Source of the DNA: RYN-230 sp963723595
GTDB lineage: Bacteria; Actinomycetota; Actinomycetes; Streptosporangiales; Streptosporangiaceae
NCBI GenBank assembly: GCA_963723595.1
Contig: CAVRRQ010000006.1
Location: 1,054,001 to 1,118,000 of the forward strand
Direction of reading: 5' to 3'
DNA length: 64,000 bases
Shown in pieces: positions 8,405 through 17,111 of this stretch. Position numbers and translations under genes: made by a program. Position 1 is the stretch's first letter, and each line of letters begins with the position of its first letter. The notes under the pieces are model-generated. The model was not told where the DNA came from, did no database searches, and saw nothing but the letters and a program-made list of their open reading frames with translations.

Positions 8405-9022
8405 TCAGTTCTGCTGCGCGGACCGTTCGGCCATGGTGACCACGCCGACCGCCTGCGCCTGGGTCATGCCCAGGTCCATGGCGATCGTCTCGGCGACCCG
8501 CCGTTCGGAGTCGGAGAGCGGCCCGTCGGCCATCCCGATCCGCACGATCTCGGCCAGGAACCACTCCTTGGCGTCCGGGGTCAGCTGCCGGGCGACCTGG
8601 CCCAGCGCGGCGCGGACCGCCTCGGCCGGCTGGGTGGCGTCGGGGTCCAGGTGCGCATCGGTGTAGTCCTGGGCGCCGGCCACCCGGATCGCGGTCACGG
8701 CCCGCTGCCGGGCGGCCGCACTGCCCCGGCCACCCGCCACCAGCATGGCACCGGCCGCGGCCCGCATGCCTGCGGGCAGCGCCGTCTGCATCTGCGCGGC
8801 GGTCGGCAGGCTGAGGATGTCGGTCACATAGCGGGTCTTGCAGGTCGTGCACTGCACGTGCTCGCCGGTCTTGTTCAGCGGGATGAGCGGGATGAAGAAC
8901 AGGGTGAAGAAGCGGCGCCCGGTGCGGCGGCGGTACTGGCGGTCGCCGCCGCACGTGCGGCAGTGGAACGTTCCCTGGCCGACGGTGTGGTAGAAGACCC
9001 GAAGTCCCCAGATGAGCAGCAA
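8405..9022 (-). CDS. Zinc-ribbon protein with a TerB-like C-terminal helical domain
   Basis: The N-terminus carries CRTCGG and, about 40 residues later, CTTCKTRY, which together form a four-cysteine zinc ribbon around the hydrophobic stretch RFFTLFFIPLIPLNK. The C-terminal 110 residues are helical and acidic (QLTPDAKEWFLAEIVRIGM, ADGPLSDSERRVAETIAMDLG), resembling the TerB/tellurite-resistance fold. TTG 9022 is preferred because GGGAGG lies nine bases upstream and the reading gives LLLIWGLRVFYHTVG before the ribbon; the longer open frame upstream has no family-like sequence. The role is unknown. It is convergent with the Rieske gene. Confidence 0.7.
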   Translation of the reverse strand: MLLIWGLRVFYHTVGQGTFHCRTCGGDRQYRRRTGRRFFTLFFIPLIPLNKTGEHVQCTTCKTRYVTDILSLPTAAQMQTALPAGMRAAAGAMLVAGGRGSAAARQRAVTAIRVAGAQDYTDAHLDPDATQPAEAVRAALGQVARQLTPDAKEWFLAEIVRIGMADGPLSDSERRVAETIAMDLGMTQAQAVGVVTMAERSAQQN

Positions 9023-9186
9023 CGCTCGTCCCTCCCAGTGGTCCCCCGCGAAGTGATGCCTGCCGGCCCGGCCCGGGTCCGCGCACGGGCCGGGCCCGCC
9101 CATGATTCCGCAGCCGGACCGCGGGTGCCAGGGGCCCGGCCAACCGTGATAAACCCGTTTCCAGGCGCTCTGGGCAGCTGCAGGCA

Positions 9187-9198
9187 CCCTGATCAGGG
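9187..9198. promoter_or_regulatory. Perfect 12-bp palindrome before the second PYROXD2-like gene
   Basis: CCCTGATCAGGG lies just before the AGGAGGG ribosome site of the gene at 9217. It could be an operator or a short hairpin in the leader. No regulator can be assigned. Confidence 0.35.
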
Positions 9199-9216
9199 AC
9201 AGGAGGGATCGCACTG

Positions 9217-10863
9217 GTGAGGACGAGCCGGGACGTGGTGGTGATCGGGGGCGGGCACAACGGGCTGGTCGCCGCGGCCTACTTGGCCAAGAACGGGCTG
9301 GACGTGCTGGTCTGCGAGCGGCGGCCGGTGGTCGGCGGCGCGGCGGTCAGCGAGCACCCCTTTGGCCCGGACTACACCGTGACCTCGCTGTCCTACGTGG
9401 TCTCGCTGCTGCCCCCGGACCTGGTCGCCGACCTGGGCCTGGCCCGGCACGGCTACCACGTGTTCCCGCAGGGCCCGTACTTCGCGCCCCGCGCCGACGG
9501 CCGCTACCTGCGGCTGCCCGACGACCCGGCCGCGCGGCACGCCGAGATCGCCAGGTTCTCCGCGGCGGACGCGGACGCCTATCCCCGGTACGAGGCTCAC
9601 TTGGCCGCCCTCGGCCGGGTACTCGGCCCCCTGCTGGACGAGGTGCCGCCCAAGCTCGGGTCACGGCGGCCGCTGGACCTGTGGCGGCAGGGACTGCTGC
9701 TGCGTCACCTGCGCGGGCTCGACGAGCGGGGCGTGGTGGACGTGACCCGGCTGCTCACCGGCAGCATCGCCGACCTGATCGAGGAGTACTTCGAGAGCGA
9801 CGCCATGCTCGGCCTGCTCTCGGTGTCCGGGGTCATCGGGACCTGGGCCGGGCCGCGCTCGGCCGGCACCGCGTACGTGATGCTGCACCACCACATCGGC
9901 GGGGTGGACGGGCAGGCCGGCGCGTGGGGGTTCCCGCGCGGCGGGATGGGCGGGGTCACCAGTGCGCTGGCCGCGGCGGCCCGCTCGTTCGGGGCCGAGA
10001 TCCGCACCGGGGCGCCGGTCGGCGAGATCCGCACCCGCGCGGGGCGGGTAGCCGGGGTCACGCTGGCCGACGGTGAGGAGATCGACGCGGGCACGGTCAT
10101 CACCACCGCGCACCCGCAGATCTCGTTCCTGAAGCTGCTCGACCCGGCGATGCTCCCCGGCGACTTCGTGGCCGACATCCGCCGCTGGCAGACCCGCAGC
10201 GGCACCGTCAAGATCAACCTGGCCCTGGACCGGCTGCCGGTGTTCACCAGCCACCCGGCGCCGGACCCGCAGATCCACGGCGGCACGATCGTGCTGGCCG
10301 AGAGCCTGGACGACATCGAGACCGCGTTCCAGCAGGCGGTCGCAGGCGCGGCGTCGGACCAGCCGTTCGCGGATATCTGCATCCCCAGCGTGTTCGACGA
10401 CTCGCTCGCGCCCCCGGGCCAGCACGTGATGTCGATGTTCACCCAGTGGGTGCCGCACGGCTGGGCCGCCGAACCGCGCGACGCGGAACTGGACGCCTAC
10501 GCCGACCGGGTCGTGGCCCGGATGGAGCAGGTCGCGCCCGGGTTCACCAGCTCGGTGCTGCACCGGCAGGTGATCGGGCCGCACCGGATGCAGGAGGAGT
10601 ACGGCCTGGTCGGCGGGAACATCTTCCACGGCGAGCTCAGCCTGGGCCAGATGTTCCACGCCCGCCCGGCGGCCGGCTACGCCGACCTGCGCACCCCGGT
10701 GACCGGGCTGTACCAGGCGGGGTCGGCTACCCACGGCGGCGGCGGGGTCACCGGCATCCCGGGCCGCAACGTGGTGCGCCAGGTCCTGGCCGACCGCCGC
10801 GCCGACCGGCTGCGGCAGCGGGTGGCCGCGCTGGCGTCGGGAGGCCGCCGGGGCGGCCGCTGA
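9217..10863 (+). CDS. FAD-dependent oxidoreductase, PYROXD2/phytoene-desaturase-like (paralog 2)
   Basis: The 548-residue protein shows the Rossmann motif VVVIGGGHNGLVAAAYLAKN at residues 7-26, then RRPVVGGAA. Conserved family blocks follow: GPRSAGTAYVMLHHHIGG, GGMGGVTSAL, EEYGLVGGNIFHGELSLGQM and SATHGGGGVTGIPG. It is closer by eye to paralog 3 (17112) than to paralog 1: both share SLSYVVSLLPP/RLSYVMSLLPP, VGGNIFHGEL and MFTQWVP blocks. GTG 9217 has AGGAGGG nine bases upstream. It is convergent with the phosphoesterase, with ten bases between the stops. It is cytosolic and its substrate is unknown. Confidence 0.88.
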   Translation: MRTSRDVVVIGGGHNGLVAAAYLAKNGLDVLVCERRPVVGGAAVSEHPFGPDYTVTSLSYVVSLLPPDLVADLGLARHGYHVFPQGPYFAPRADGRYLRLPDDPAARHAEIARFSAADADAYPRYEAHLAALGRVLGPLLDEVPPKLGSRRPLDLWRQGLLLRHLRGLDERGVVDVTRLLTGSIADLIEEYFESDAMLGLLSVSGVIGTWAGPRSAGTAYVMLHHHIGGVDGQAGAWGFPRGGMGGVTSALAAAARSFGAEIRTGAPVGEIRTRAGRVAGVTLADGEEIDAGTVITTAHPQISFLKLLDPAMLPGDFVADIRRWQTRSGTVKINLALDRLPVFTSHPAPDPQIHGGTIVLAESLDDIETAFQQAVAGAASDQPFADICIPSVFDDSLAPPGQHVMSMFTQWVPHGWAAEPRDAELDAYADRVVARMEQVAPGFTSSVLHRQVIGPHRMQEEYGLVGGNIFHGELSLGQMFHARPAAGYADLRTPVTGLYQAGSATHGGGGVTGIPGRNVVRQVLADRRADRLRQRVAALASGGRRGGR

Positions 10864-10873
10864 GCTGCCCCGG

Positions 10874-12475
10874 TCATCCAGCGCCAGAGGTCCCGGCCCG
10901 GGTCGCGCCCCGGGCGGCCCGGCCGTGCTTCCTGGCCGCCGGCGGCGGGGTCGTGCACCCCACGCACGCGGGCTTCCCGGTGAAGTAGGGCGGGATCGCG
11001 GGGGAGTCGGCCGGCGGGTTGGTGGCCAGCAGCACCGGAGCGCGGGGTGGCTGGCTGAAGTTGAAGTCCTCGGTCATGTTGCCGAGAATCGGCTCGTCTT
11101 CCCGGACGTCGGGGCGGGGGTCGGCGCGGCCGTCCGTCTTGGGGTCGAGCCTGGCTCCGCCGAGGAAGTCATCCTCGATGAACTTCAGGTAGGCGTCGCT
11201 GCTGAGGGTCTGGTGGTCGATGTACCCCTTCCTGGCGTAGGGGGAGATGACGATCCCCGGGACGCGCAGCCCGTACCCGTTCTGGTCGACTTTCGGCGGC
11301 ACGACATGGTCGTAGAAGCCGCCCCAGTCGTCCCAGGCCAGGAAGATCGCGGTCGAGTCCCAGTCGGGGCTCTTCATGGCGGCGTTCACGAGCGAGGTCA
11401 CGTACGCCTGGCCCTGATGCACGCTGGCCGGCGGGTGCTCGCTGTCCGGCCCGGAGGGGGTGATCCAGCTCACCGCGGGCAACCGGCCCGAGCGGGCGTC
11501 GCTGAAGTAGGACCCGAGCGCCTGGATGTTGTTGACCTGATGGTCCTGCTGCACGTCCCCGAACAGGGCGAGCGGGTTCCAGATCCCGGGGGTCCTGGCG
11601 TTCTGCGCGACCGGGGCACAGGTCTCGGCCGAGTCGTTGTCGCAGTCGGGCTGGGTGCCGGTCTGCACGTAGTACCGCCAGCTGACGTGGTGGGTGTAGA
11701 GCAGCCAGGTGATGTCGGTCCAGGCCAGGTCGATGTCGGTCTGGCCGGTGGTCAGCTCCCGATGGACGGCTTTATCGAACTGGCCGCTCTTATAGGGACC
11801 GACGATGTTGCTGACACAGCTGCTGGGTGAGCGGTTTTTGCACCTGGCGGACCAGGCGGAGACCATGTACAGGTGGTCCGGCAGCGACCACGACTTGACC
11901 GGCTCGAACATGTGGTCGCTCAGGGCGAAGTCCCGCGCGTAGGCCCAGTAGTCAGGGATCTCGGCCCCCGTGTGGTAGCCCATGACGTCCGGGGTGGCGC
12001 CGACGACACAGGCCGGGTCGTCAGGGTTCTGGCAGCTGTGATGCGCCTCCTCGCGCTGCCTGATGAAGCCGTCCATGGCGCCGCCGTCCACGTCGGCGAC
12101 CGCATTGGCCTCGCCGTGCGGGCCCCCGCCGTTCACGTCGGCCGTGTCGTGGTACGGGCGCGTGCACCCGCCCGACGGGTTGGGCACGCAAACCGCCGGG
12201 ACCCCGTTCTTCATCGGGATGCCGTCCGCCCCGGGATACGTCCCGAAGTAGGAGTCGAACGACCGGTTCTCCTGCATCACGATGATCACGTGCTTGATCT
12301 TGTGGATGCCCGCCGGCACGACGTAGGTCCCGGACGGGCCGCCGGTGACCTGCTCGGCGGCTGGGGCGGGCCGCCCGGACGACGTGCACCCGGCCAGCGC
12401 GATCGTGACGGCCACGCCGGCACTCAGGGCGGCGGTTCCTGGCCGGCGGGAGAACCAGTGCGGCAGTGTGAGCAT
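10874..12475 (-). CDS. Secreted phospholipase C-like phosphoesterase (alkaline phosphatase superfamily)
   Basis: A 533-residue lipoprotein: signal peptide with lipobox LAGC (about residues 27-30), then the PF04185 core. The metal-binding start IIVMQENRSFDSYFGTYPG contains the Glu-Asn and Ser/Thr-equivalent positions of this family, and AWDDWGGFYDHVVPP with RVPGIVISPYARKGYIDH completes the active site. These enzymes hydrolyse phosphodiesters or phosphomonoesters such as phospholipids outside the cell. The C-terminus has a CVGC pair and a basic tail. It is monocistronic, divergent from the secreted protein at 12703. Confidence 0.88.
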   Translation of the reverse strand: MLTLPHWFSRRPGTAALSAGVAVTIALAGCTSSGRPAPAAEQVTGGPSGTYVVPAGIHKIKHVIIVMQENRSFDSYFGTYPGADGIPMKNGVPAVCVPNPSGGCTRPYHDTADVNGGGPHGEANAVADVDGGAMDGFIRQREEAHHSCQNPDDPACVVGATPDVMGYHTGAEIPDYWAYARDFALSDHMFEPVKSWSLPDHLYMVSAWSARCKNRSPSSCVSNIVGPYKSGQFDKAVHRELTTGQTDIDLAWTDITWLLYTHHVSWRYYVQTGTQPDCDNDSAETCAPVAQNARTPGIWNPLALFGDVQQDHQVNNIQALGSYFSDARSGRLPAVSWITPSGPDSEHPPASVHQGQAYVTSLVNAAMKSPDWDSTAIFLAWDDWGGFYDHVVPPKVDQNGYGLRVPGIVISPYARKGYIDHQTLSSDAYLKFIEDDFLGGARLDPKTDGRADPRPDVREDEPILGNMTEDFNFSQPPRAPVLLATNPPADSPAIPPYFTGKPACVGCTTPPPAARKHGRAARGATRAGTSGAG

Positions 12476-12600
12476 GAGCCCAGGATGGCCGCCGGCACCT
12501 CGGCATCCGGTGGGCGGCGGCTGGGAAGACTCTGGGAAGCCACTGAAGTTTACCTAAATAAATTGATGCGCCGTATTAGGGCCGGAAATTGCCGGGCGGC

Positions 12601-12612
12601 CCGGTTAACCGG
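12601..12612. promoter_or_regulatory. Palindrome in the divergent promoter region 12476-12702
   Basis: CCGGTTAACCGG is a perfect 12-bp palindrome in a clearly AT-rich gap (TTTACCTAAATAAATTGATG nearby) between two divergent secreted-protein genes. It is a plausible regulator site for either. The rest of the gap shows no other gene. Confidence 0.35.
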
Positions 12613-12702
12613 CTACGCCAATGACAGTCAAATTAATGGTCCGGCTCTCAGCCGCGTGCTAGCGTCCCCCCGCAATCAGCAGCACAAATAACAGGGGGCA
12701 TC

Positions 12703-13251
12703 ATGCGCAGACTTCTGGGCGCGGCGGCCGGCACGCTTTCCCTCGCCGCGGTGATCGCGGGGACCAGTGTCACCGCCGCCAGCGCCAGCACGACGAGCAG
12801 CAGGATCGAGCACTTCCAGTTCGCGGGGGTGTCCGCCACGTCCAGCCAGGACAGTGCCATCGCCTGGGGCCGATTCACCGCGGGTGGCACCATTAACATC
12901 AATACCGGCCTCATCCGCTTCCCGCGGGGGACGTTCCGGGCCATTCATCACCGGACCAGCGGTGCCAGTCAATTCAACCGCCGGACCTGCCGGCTGGTCT
13001 CCGTCGAGCACGGCACGTACAAACTGGCCGACGGGACCGGGAAGTACCGGCACATCAGCGGCGGGGGGACCTACACCAGCCGGGTGTGGGCCGTGTTCGC
13101 GCGCAACGCGAAGGGGCGGTGCTCGCAGTCGAAGCCGCCGAGGGCCTTCCAGAACGTCATCAACGCCCGGGGGCCGGTCCGCGGCGTGTCCCGCCACCAG
13201 GCGATCAGCCGGTGGGCGTCGCCCCGCCGGTCAGCCCGCCGGGCCGGGTGA
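12703..13251 (+). CDS. Secreted protein of unknown function
   Basis: A 182-residue protein with a clear Sec signal peptide (MRRLLGAAAGTLSLAAVIAG, cleavage near ASAS at about residue 29). The mature part is beta-rich with several Gly-Thr repeats (GRFTAGGTININTG, RHISGGGTYTSRVW) and two cysteines that may pair (RRTCRLV, GRCSQ). That pattern suggests a small beta-barrel domain, but I do not recognise a family. AGGGGG precedes the ATG. The C-terminal 25 residues are Arg/Ser-rich and may extend past the natural domain. Confidence 0.7.
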   Translation: MRRLLGAAAGTLSLAAVIAGTSVTAASASTTSSRIEHFQFAGVSATSSQDSAIAWGRFTAGGTININTGLIRFPRGTFRAIHHRTSGASQFNRRTCRLVSVEHGTYKLADGTGKYRHISGGGTYTSRVWAVFARNAKGRCSQSKPPRAFQNVINARGPVRGVSRHQAISRWASPRRSARRAG

Positions 13252-13383
13252 GGCCAGCATCCGGGCCAGCCATGAGCCGGGCCAGCCAGCAGCCGGCGGC
13301 CTCGCGGTAGCGGCCCTGATCCGGGGCCGGGTGACCGCTGGCCGGCCCGCAGGCGGCCGGCGGCCACCCGGCCGCCGGCCCGG

Positions 13384-13847
13384 TTACGCGAGGCTGGACA
13401 GCGCGGCCTTCAGGACGTCGGCGAGTGGCGTGACCGGGCGGCCGAGCAGGCGCGGCAGGTCGTCACCCGTCACCTCGAGCGCGCCGTGGGCGGCGGCGCG
13501 GTCCGAGTCGGCCAGGACGGCGGCCGTCGCCTGCGGGAGCCCGGCGCCGGTGAGCGCGCGGGCGTAGGCCTCCTCCGGAAGGTTGGTGTACCGGATCTCG
13601 CGGCCCGACAGGCGGGAGATCTCCGCCGCGAGCTGGGTCAGGGTGAACGGCGTCCCGCCCAGCTCGTACACCCGGTTCTCGTGTCCCTCGCCCGCCACCA
13701 CAGCGGCCGCGGCCCGGCGAAATCGGCCCTGGCGGCCGCGCTGATCAGGCCGTCGCCTGCGGCACCGATGAGGCCGTGCTCCAGGATCACCGGGAGGTTG
13801 CCGGTGTAGTTCTCGATGTACCAGCCGTTGCGCAGGAAGCCGTTATA
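13384..13847 (-). pseudogene. NmrA-like NAD(P)-binding protein, 5'-truncated and frameshifted remnant
   Basis: Only the C-terminal half of an NmrA/SDR-type oxidoreductase remains. It runs from FLRNGWYIENYTGNLP through LIGAAGDGLISAAARADFA, then continues in another frame as VVAGEGHENRVYELGG and ends PLADVLKAAL. One base is missing near 13715, in a CCGGGCCGCGGCC run. The nucleotide-binding N-terminus is absent; upstream sequence (MNYGRIAVLPITGHD) is unrelated and overlaps the next gene. Family members are redox sensors or quinone reductases, but this copy should not be functional. Confidence 0.75.
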
Positions 13848-13958
13848 GCCGGGAAGTAAGTCTGTGGTTGAGTCGTGTCCGGTAATGGGCAATACCGCTA
13901 TCCTGCCGTAGTTCATGAACAGCAGCCCGCATGGGAGCGGGCAGGAAGCGGGGGCAGG

Positions 13959-14774
13959 TTGTCCAGACTACGGCGCGCCATTCCGGCCGCCTCACTCATC
14001 GCGGGCGCTTCAGCGCTCGGCCAGCTGCCGGCCGTGGCCTCCGCCGCGACCGGGCCGGCCATTACCATCTCGGCCACGTCGGCCTTCGCGCCGGTCACGG
14101 GCGACGTCCTGGTCGAGTACCAGGGTGGCAGCTACGCCACCGCCACGCTCTCGGGCACCGTCAGCGGCGGGGCCACCGGGGATACCGCCACGCTCGAGGC
14201 GCAGCCGTTCGGGGGCACGGCCGCCCCGGTCGCCTCAGTGCCGGTGACCAGCGCCTCGCAGGCGTACTCCTTCCCCGTGAAACCGGACGTCGCCACGACG
14301 TATACGGTGCAGCTGGCGGTGACGGGGACCAGTACGCCGCTGGCGACGTCCGCGGCCCAGGTGGTCTACGTCGTGAACAGCGGGAAGTCCTCCGGGGCCA
14401 AGACCTGTGGGCGGCCGGTGTGCCATGAGACCCTGCGCATCGTCGAGTACGTGCCGCCCTCGGCGCTGAAGACCGAGATGGCCAAGCGCGTGTACGCCTA
14501 CTTCGGGCTCAACGTCGGCGGCCAGAAGGTTCCCCCGTCACCCACCTCGGTCACGCTGAACTGGGGCCACGCCAGCGTGTCGAAGCCCCAGGAGCTGGCC
14601 GCCGGCAAGTTCACCTTCAATGTCAGCTACCGGTTCACCATCGGCAGCCACTCCTACTACTGGCGCTGGGTGGCGTGCGCCAAGGACAACGAGGCGGCGG
14701 ACGGCCTGGGCCTGCCAGGCTCGCACGGCTGTGGCAATAAGCGGCTCAAGCTGAACTTTAAATACCTCGGCTAA
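13959..14774 (+). CDS. Secreted protein with Ig-like beta domain and a cysteine-rich C-terminal domain
   Basis: From TTG 13959 the protein starts MSRLRRAIPAASLIAGASAL and cleaves near VASAATG, a normal Sec signal peptide; the frame stays open to GTG 13875, which adds a non-signal-like extension, so the start is uncertain. Residues about 35-140 look like an Ig-like/Big fold (TISATSAFAPVTGDVLVEYQ, SGTVSGGATGDTATLE). The C-terminal half has four cysteines (CGRPVCHE, RWVACAKD, HGCGN) suggesting disulfides. I do not recognise the family. Its stop TAA shares bases with the stop of the convergent acyl-CoA synthetase gene (CTAA, 14771-14774). Confidence 0.65.
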   Translation: MSRLRRAIPAASLIAGASALGQLPAVASAATGPAITISATSAFAPVTGDVLVEYQGGSYATATLSGTVSGGATGDTATLEAQPFGGTAAPVASVPVTSASQAYSFPVKPDVATTYTVQLAVTGTSTPLATSAAQVVYVVNSGKSSGAKTCGRPVCHETLRIVEYVPPSALKTEMAKRVYAYFGLNVGGQKVPPSPTSVTLNWGHASVSKPQELAAGKFTFNVSYRFTIGSHSYYWRWVACAKDNEAADGLGLPGSHGCGNKRLKLNFKYLG

Positions 14775-17086
14775 GCCAGCCGGCCGGACGGCGCGGGGAT
14801 GCCCTGGTGCGCGATGGCCAGGGCGTCCACGGCTACCGCGCCCGCCGGGCCGCAGATCAGCGGGTTGATGTCCAGCGCCTCGAGCACGTCACCGAGTTCG
14901 GCGGCCAGCTGCGACAGGCCGGTGACCGCGGCGACGACCGCGTCCAGGTCCGCCGGGGGCTGGCCGCGCAGCCCGGCGAGCAGCCGGGACACCCGGAGAG
15001 TACCCAGCATCCGGCGCGCCTGGAGGGCGCTGACCGGGGGCAGCGCTACGGCGCGGTCGGCGAGCAGTTCCACCAGCACTCCGCCCGCGCCCACCACCAG
15101 GAGCGGGCCCAGCTCGTGGTCCCGGGCCAGGCCCAGCGACAGCTCCGGGCCCGCGGGGATCGTCTCGCAGACCAGGACCCGCCGGCCCAGCCGGGTGGCC
15201 AGGTCCTGGTAGGCGGCGCCGAGCGCGTCCGGGGCACGCAGGCCCAGCACGACGCCGCCCGCGTCCGACTTGTGGGCGATCCCGGGCTCGCCGGTCTTGA
15301 GCACCACGGGGTAGCCGATCTCCGCCGCCGCGGCGAGCGCCCCGGCCCCGGTGTCCGCGGCCCGGGTCCGCGCGACCGCGATCCCGTAGTCGCGGAGCAG
15401 TTCCTCCAGCCGGGCGCCGTGCGCGTCCCCGGCCGTGATGACCCGGGTCCAGCGCTGTTGCCGGGCCTGATCGGGGACGGGCGGCGGGGCCGGGGGATCC
15501 GGGTCGGCGGCGTGGTCGAGGAGATGTTTCAGCGCCAGGAGGCCGGTCCGGGTTCCCTCCAGCACCGGGATGCCGCTGGCCCGCAGGCCGGCGGCGGTAT
15601 CGGGATCGATGGCCGCGGGCACGTTGCTGAGGACCACGACCGGTTTGCCGGTGCGGCGGGCGGTCTCGGTCACCGCCAGCGGGTAGGACTGGTCCCCGTC
15701 GAACTCGTGGACCAGGTTGACCGCGAGCGCCACCGCGTGCACCGCCGGGTCATCGGCCAGCGCGGCCAGTGAGCCGGACAGCTGTTCTCCGGCGCGGGAA
15801 CCGGTGCCCCACACGTCGAGCGGGTTGGCGGGCTCCAGGCCCGGGTCGAGCAGCGCGGCCAGCCGGGCCGTGGTCGCCGCGCTGATCGCCGCGAACGGGA
15901 CGCCCAGCTCGTCGGCCATGTCGGCCACGTGGGCCCGTTCCAGCCCGGAGTCGTGCACGGTCGCGATGCCGGTGCGCGCTACGGGACTGGCGGGGTCTAT
16001 GGGGTCGATGTGACTGGCGGGAGTGGAGCTGGTGGGATGGGAGCCCACGGGGTGCAGGGCGGCTGGGCTGGGGACGGGTTGTGGGCTGGGGCTCCCGGTG
16101 AGGGCGAACAGTTCCAGGGTGTCGGCCATCTCGGCCAGGTCGGCGACCCGGTGCACGCCGTAGGCGGCGGCCAGCGCCTCCCAGCCGCCGTCCGCCGTGG
16201 CCAGCGCGCCGGAGTGGGCCGACACCAGGGCCCGGCCGCCGGCCGAGCGCCCGGCGGTGAGCATGACCACCGGGATGCGCCGGGTGCGGGCGGTGGCCAG
16301 CACCGCGCGCAGCCGGTCCGGCTCCCGGATGGCCTCCAGGACCAGGGCCAGCACCCGGGTCTCCGGGAGGCTCAGGGCGTACTCGGCGTACTGGGCCGCG
16401 GTGGTGACCAGCTCCTGGCCGGAGGACACCGCGACCGTGAAGCCCAGCGCGCGGCGGGTGCGCAGCAGCGCGGAGAACACCGAGCCCGAGTGCGTGATCA
16501 GCGCGACCGGCCCGGCGGGCAGCGGGTCCGGCTCCACGTACCCGACCGCGCGCAGCCCCCGGGTCACGTTGACGAAGCCCATGCAGCCCGCCCCGCAGAC
16601 CGCCATGCCCGCCGCGCGGGCCGTGGCGGCCAGCCGGGCGCGCAGGGCCGGCTGCGGCTGGCCCGGCGGCTGGGCCAGCGAGTCGCCCCGCGGCTGGCCC
16701 GGGGGCTGGCCGGGCAGCTCGTGGGCACTGCCGAACAGCACCGCGGACCGGTCACCCCGGCGCGCCGCCAGGGCCAGCTGCTCCTCCACGGCGGTGTCAG
16801 GCACGGCCAGCAGGACCAGGTCCACCGGACCGGGCAGGTCGGCCAGCGAGGCGTGGCACGGGAGGCCGGCGACGCGTTCGTGGCGCGGGTTGACCAGGTA
16901 CACCTGCGGCACCGACGGGCTCCTGGTCACCTCGCTGACCATCCGCTCGCCCAGGCTGCCCGGCCGCGGGCTGGCCCCGACCAGGGCCACGGTGCGGGCT
17001 TCCAGCATCGCCGTCAGCGCCGGACGGTCCGCCGCGCCGGTCCCCGGAAAACCAGGCACCGGCGCGGCGGCGGCGACGTCGCTCAT
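14771..17086 (-). CDS. NDP-forming acyl-CoA synthetase (acetate-CoA ligase type, alpha-beta fusion)
   Basis: The 771-residue protein fuses the CoA-binding alpha part (VALVGASPRPGSLGERM, LITHSGSVFSALL), the catalytic histidine segment (LVSAHSGALATADGGWE) and an ATP-grasp beta part (GYPVVLKTGEPGIAHKSDAG, ALDINPLICGP). These enzymes join a carboxylic acid to CoA with ATP, giving ADP and phosphate, so they do not depend on AMP formation. Low-complexity inserts break the core: GQPPGQPRGDSLAQPPGQP near residue 125 and a Pro/Ser-rich linker near 335-375. It starts 25 bases after the flavoprotein at 17112, so it is very probably in the same TetR-controlled operon, where it could activate an acid made from the amine substrate. 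Confidence 0.88.
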   Translation of the reverse strand: MSDVAAAAPVPGFPGTGAADRPALTAMLEARTVALVGASPRPGSLGERMVSEVTRSPSVPQVYLVNPRHERVAGLPCHASLADLPGPVDLVLLAVPDTAVEEQLALAARRGDRSAVLFGSAHELPGQPPGQPRGDSLAQPPGQPQPALRARLAATARAAGMAVCGAGCMGFVNVTRGLRAVGYVEPDPLPAGPVALITHSGSVFSALLRTRRALGFTVAVSSGQELVTTAAQYAEYALSLPETRVLALVLEAIREPDRLRAVLATARTRRIPVVMLTAGRSAGGRALVSAHSGALATADGGWEALAAAYGVHRVADLAEMADTLELFALTGSPSPQPVPSPAALHPVGSHPTSSTPASHIDPIDPASPVARTGIATVHDSGLERAHVADMADELGVPFAAISAATTARLAALLDPGLEPANPLDVWGTGSRAGEQLSGSLAALADDPAVHAVALAVNLVHEFDGDQSYPLAVTETARRTGKPVVVLSNVPAAIDPDTAAGLRASGIPVLEGTRTGLLALKHLLDHAADPDPPAPPPVPDQARQQRWTRVITAGDAHGARLEELLRDYGIAVARTRAADTGAGALAAAAEIGYPVVLKTGEPGIAHKSDAGGVVLGLRAPDALGAAYQDLATRLGRRVLVCETIPAGPELSLGLARDHELGPLLVVGAGGVLVELLADRAVALPPVSALQARRMLGTLRVSRLLAGLRGQPPADLDAVVAAVTGLSQLAAELGDVLEALDINPLICGPAGAVAVDALAIAHQGIPAPSGRLA

Positions 17087-17111
17087 GGGTTTCGTTGCGG
17101 AAACAAGCGGA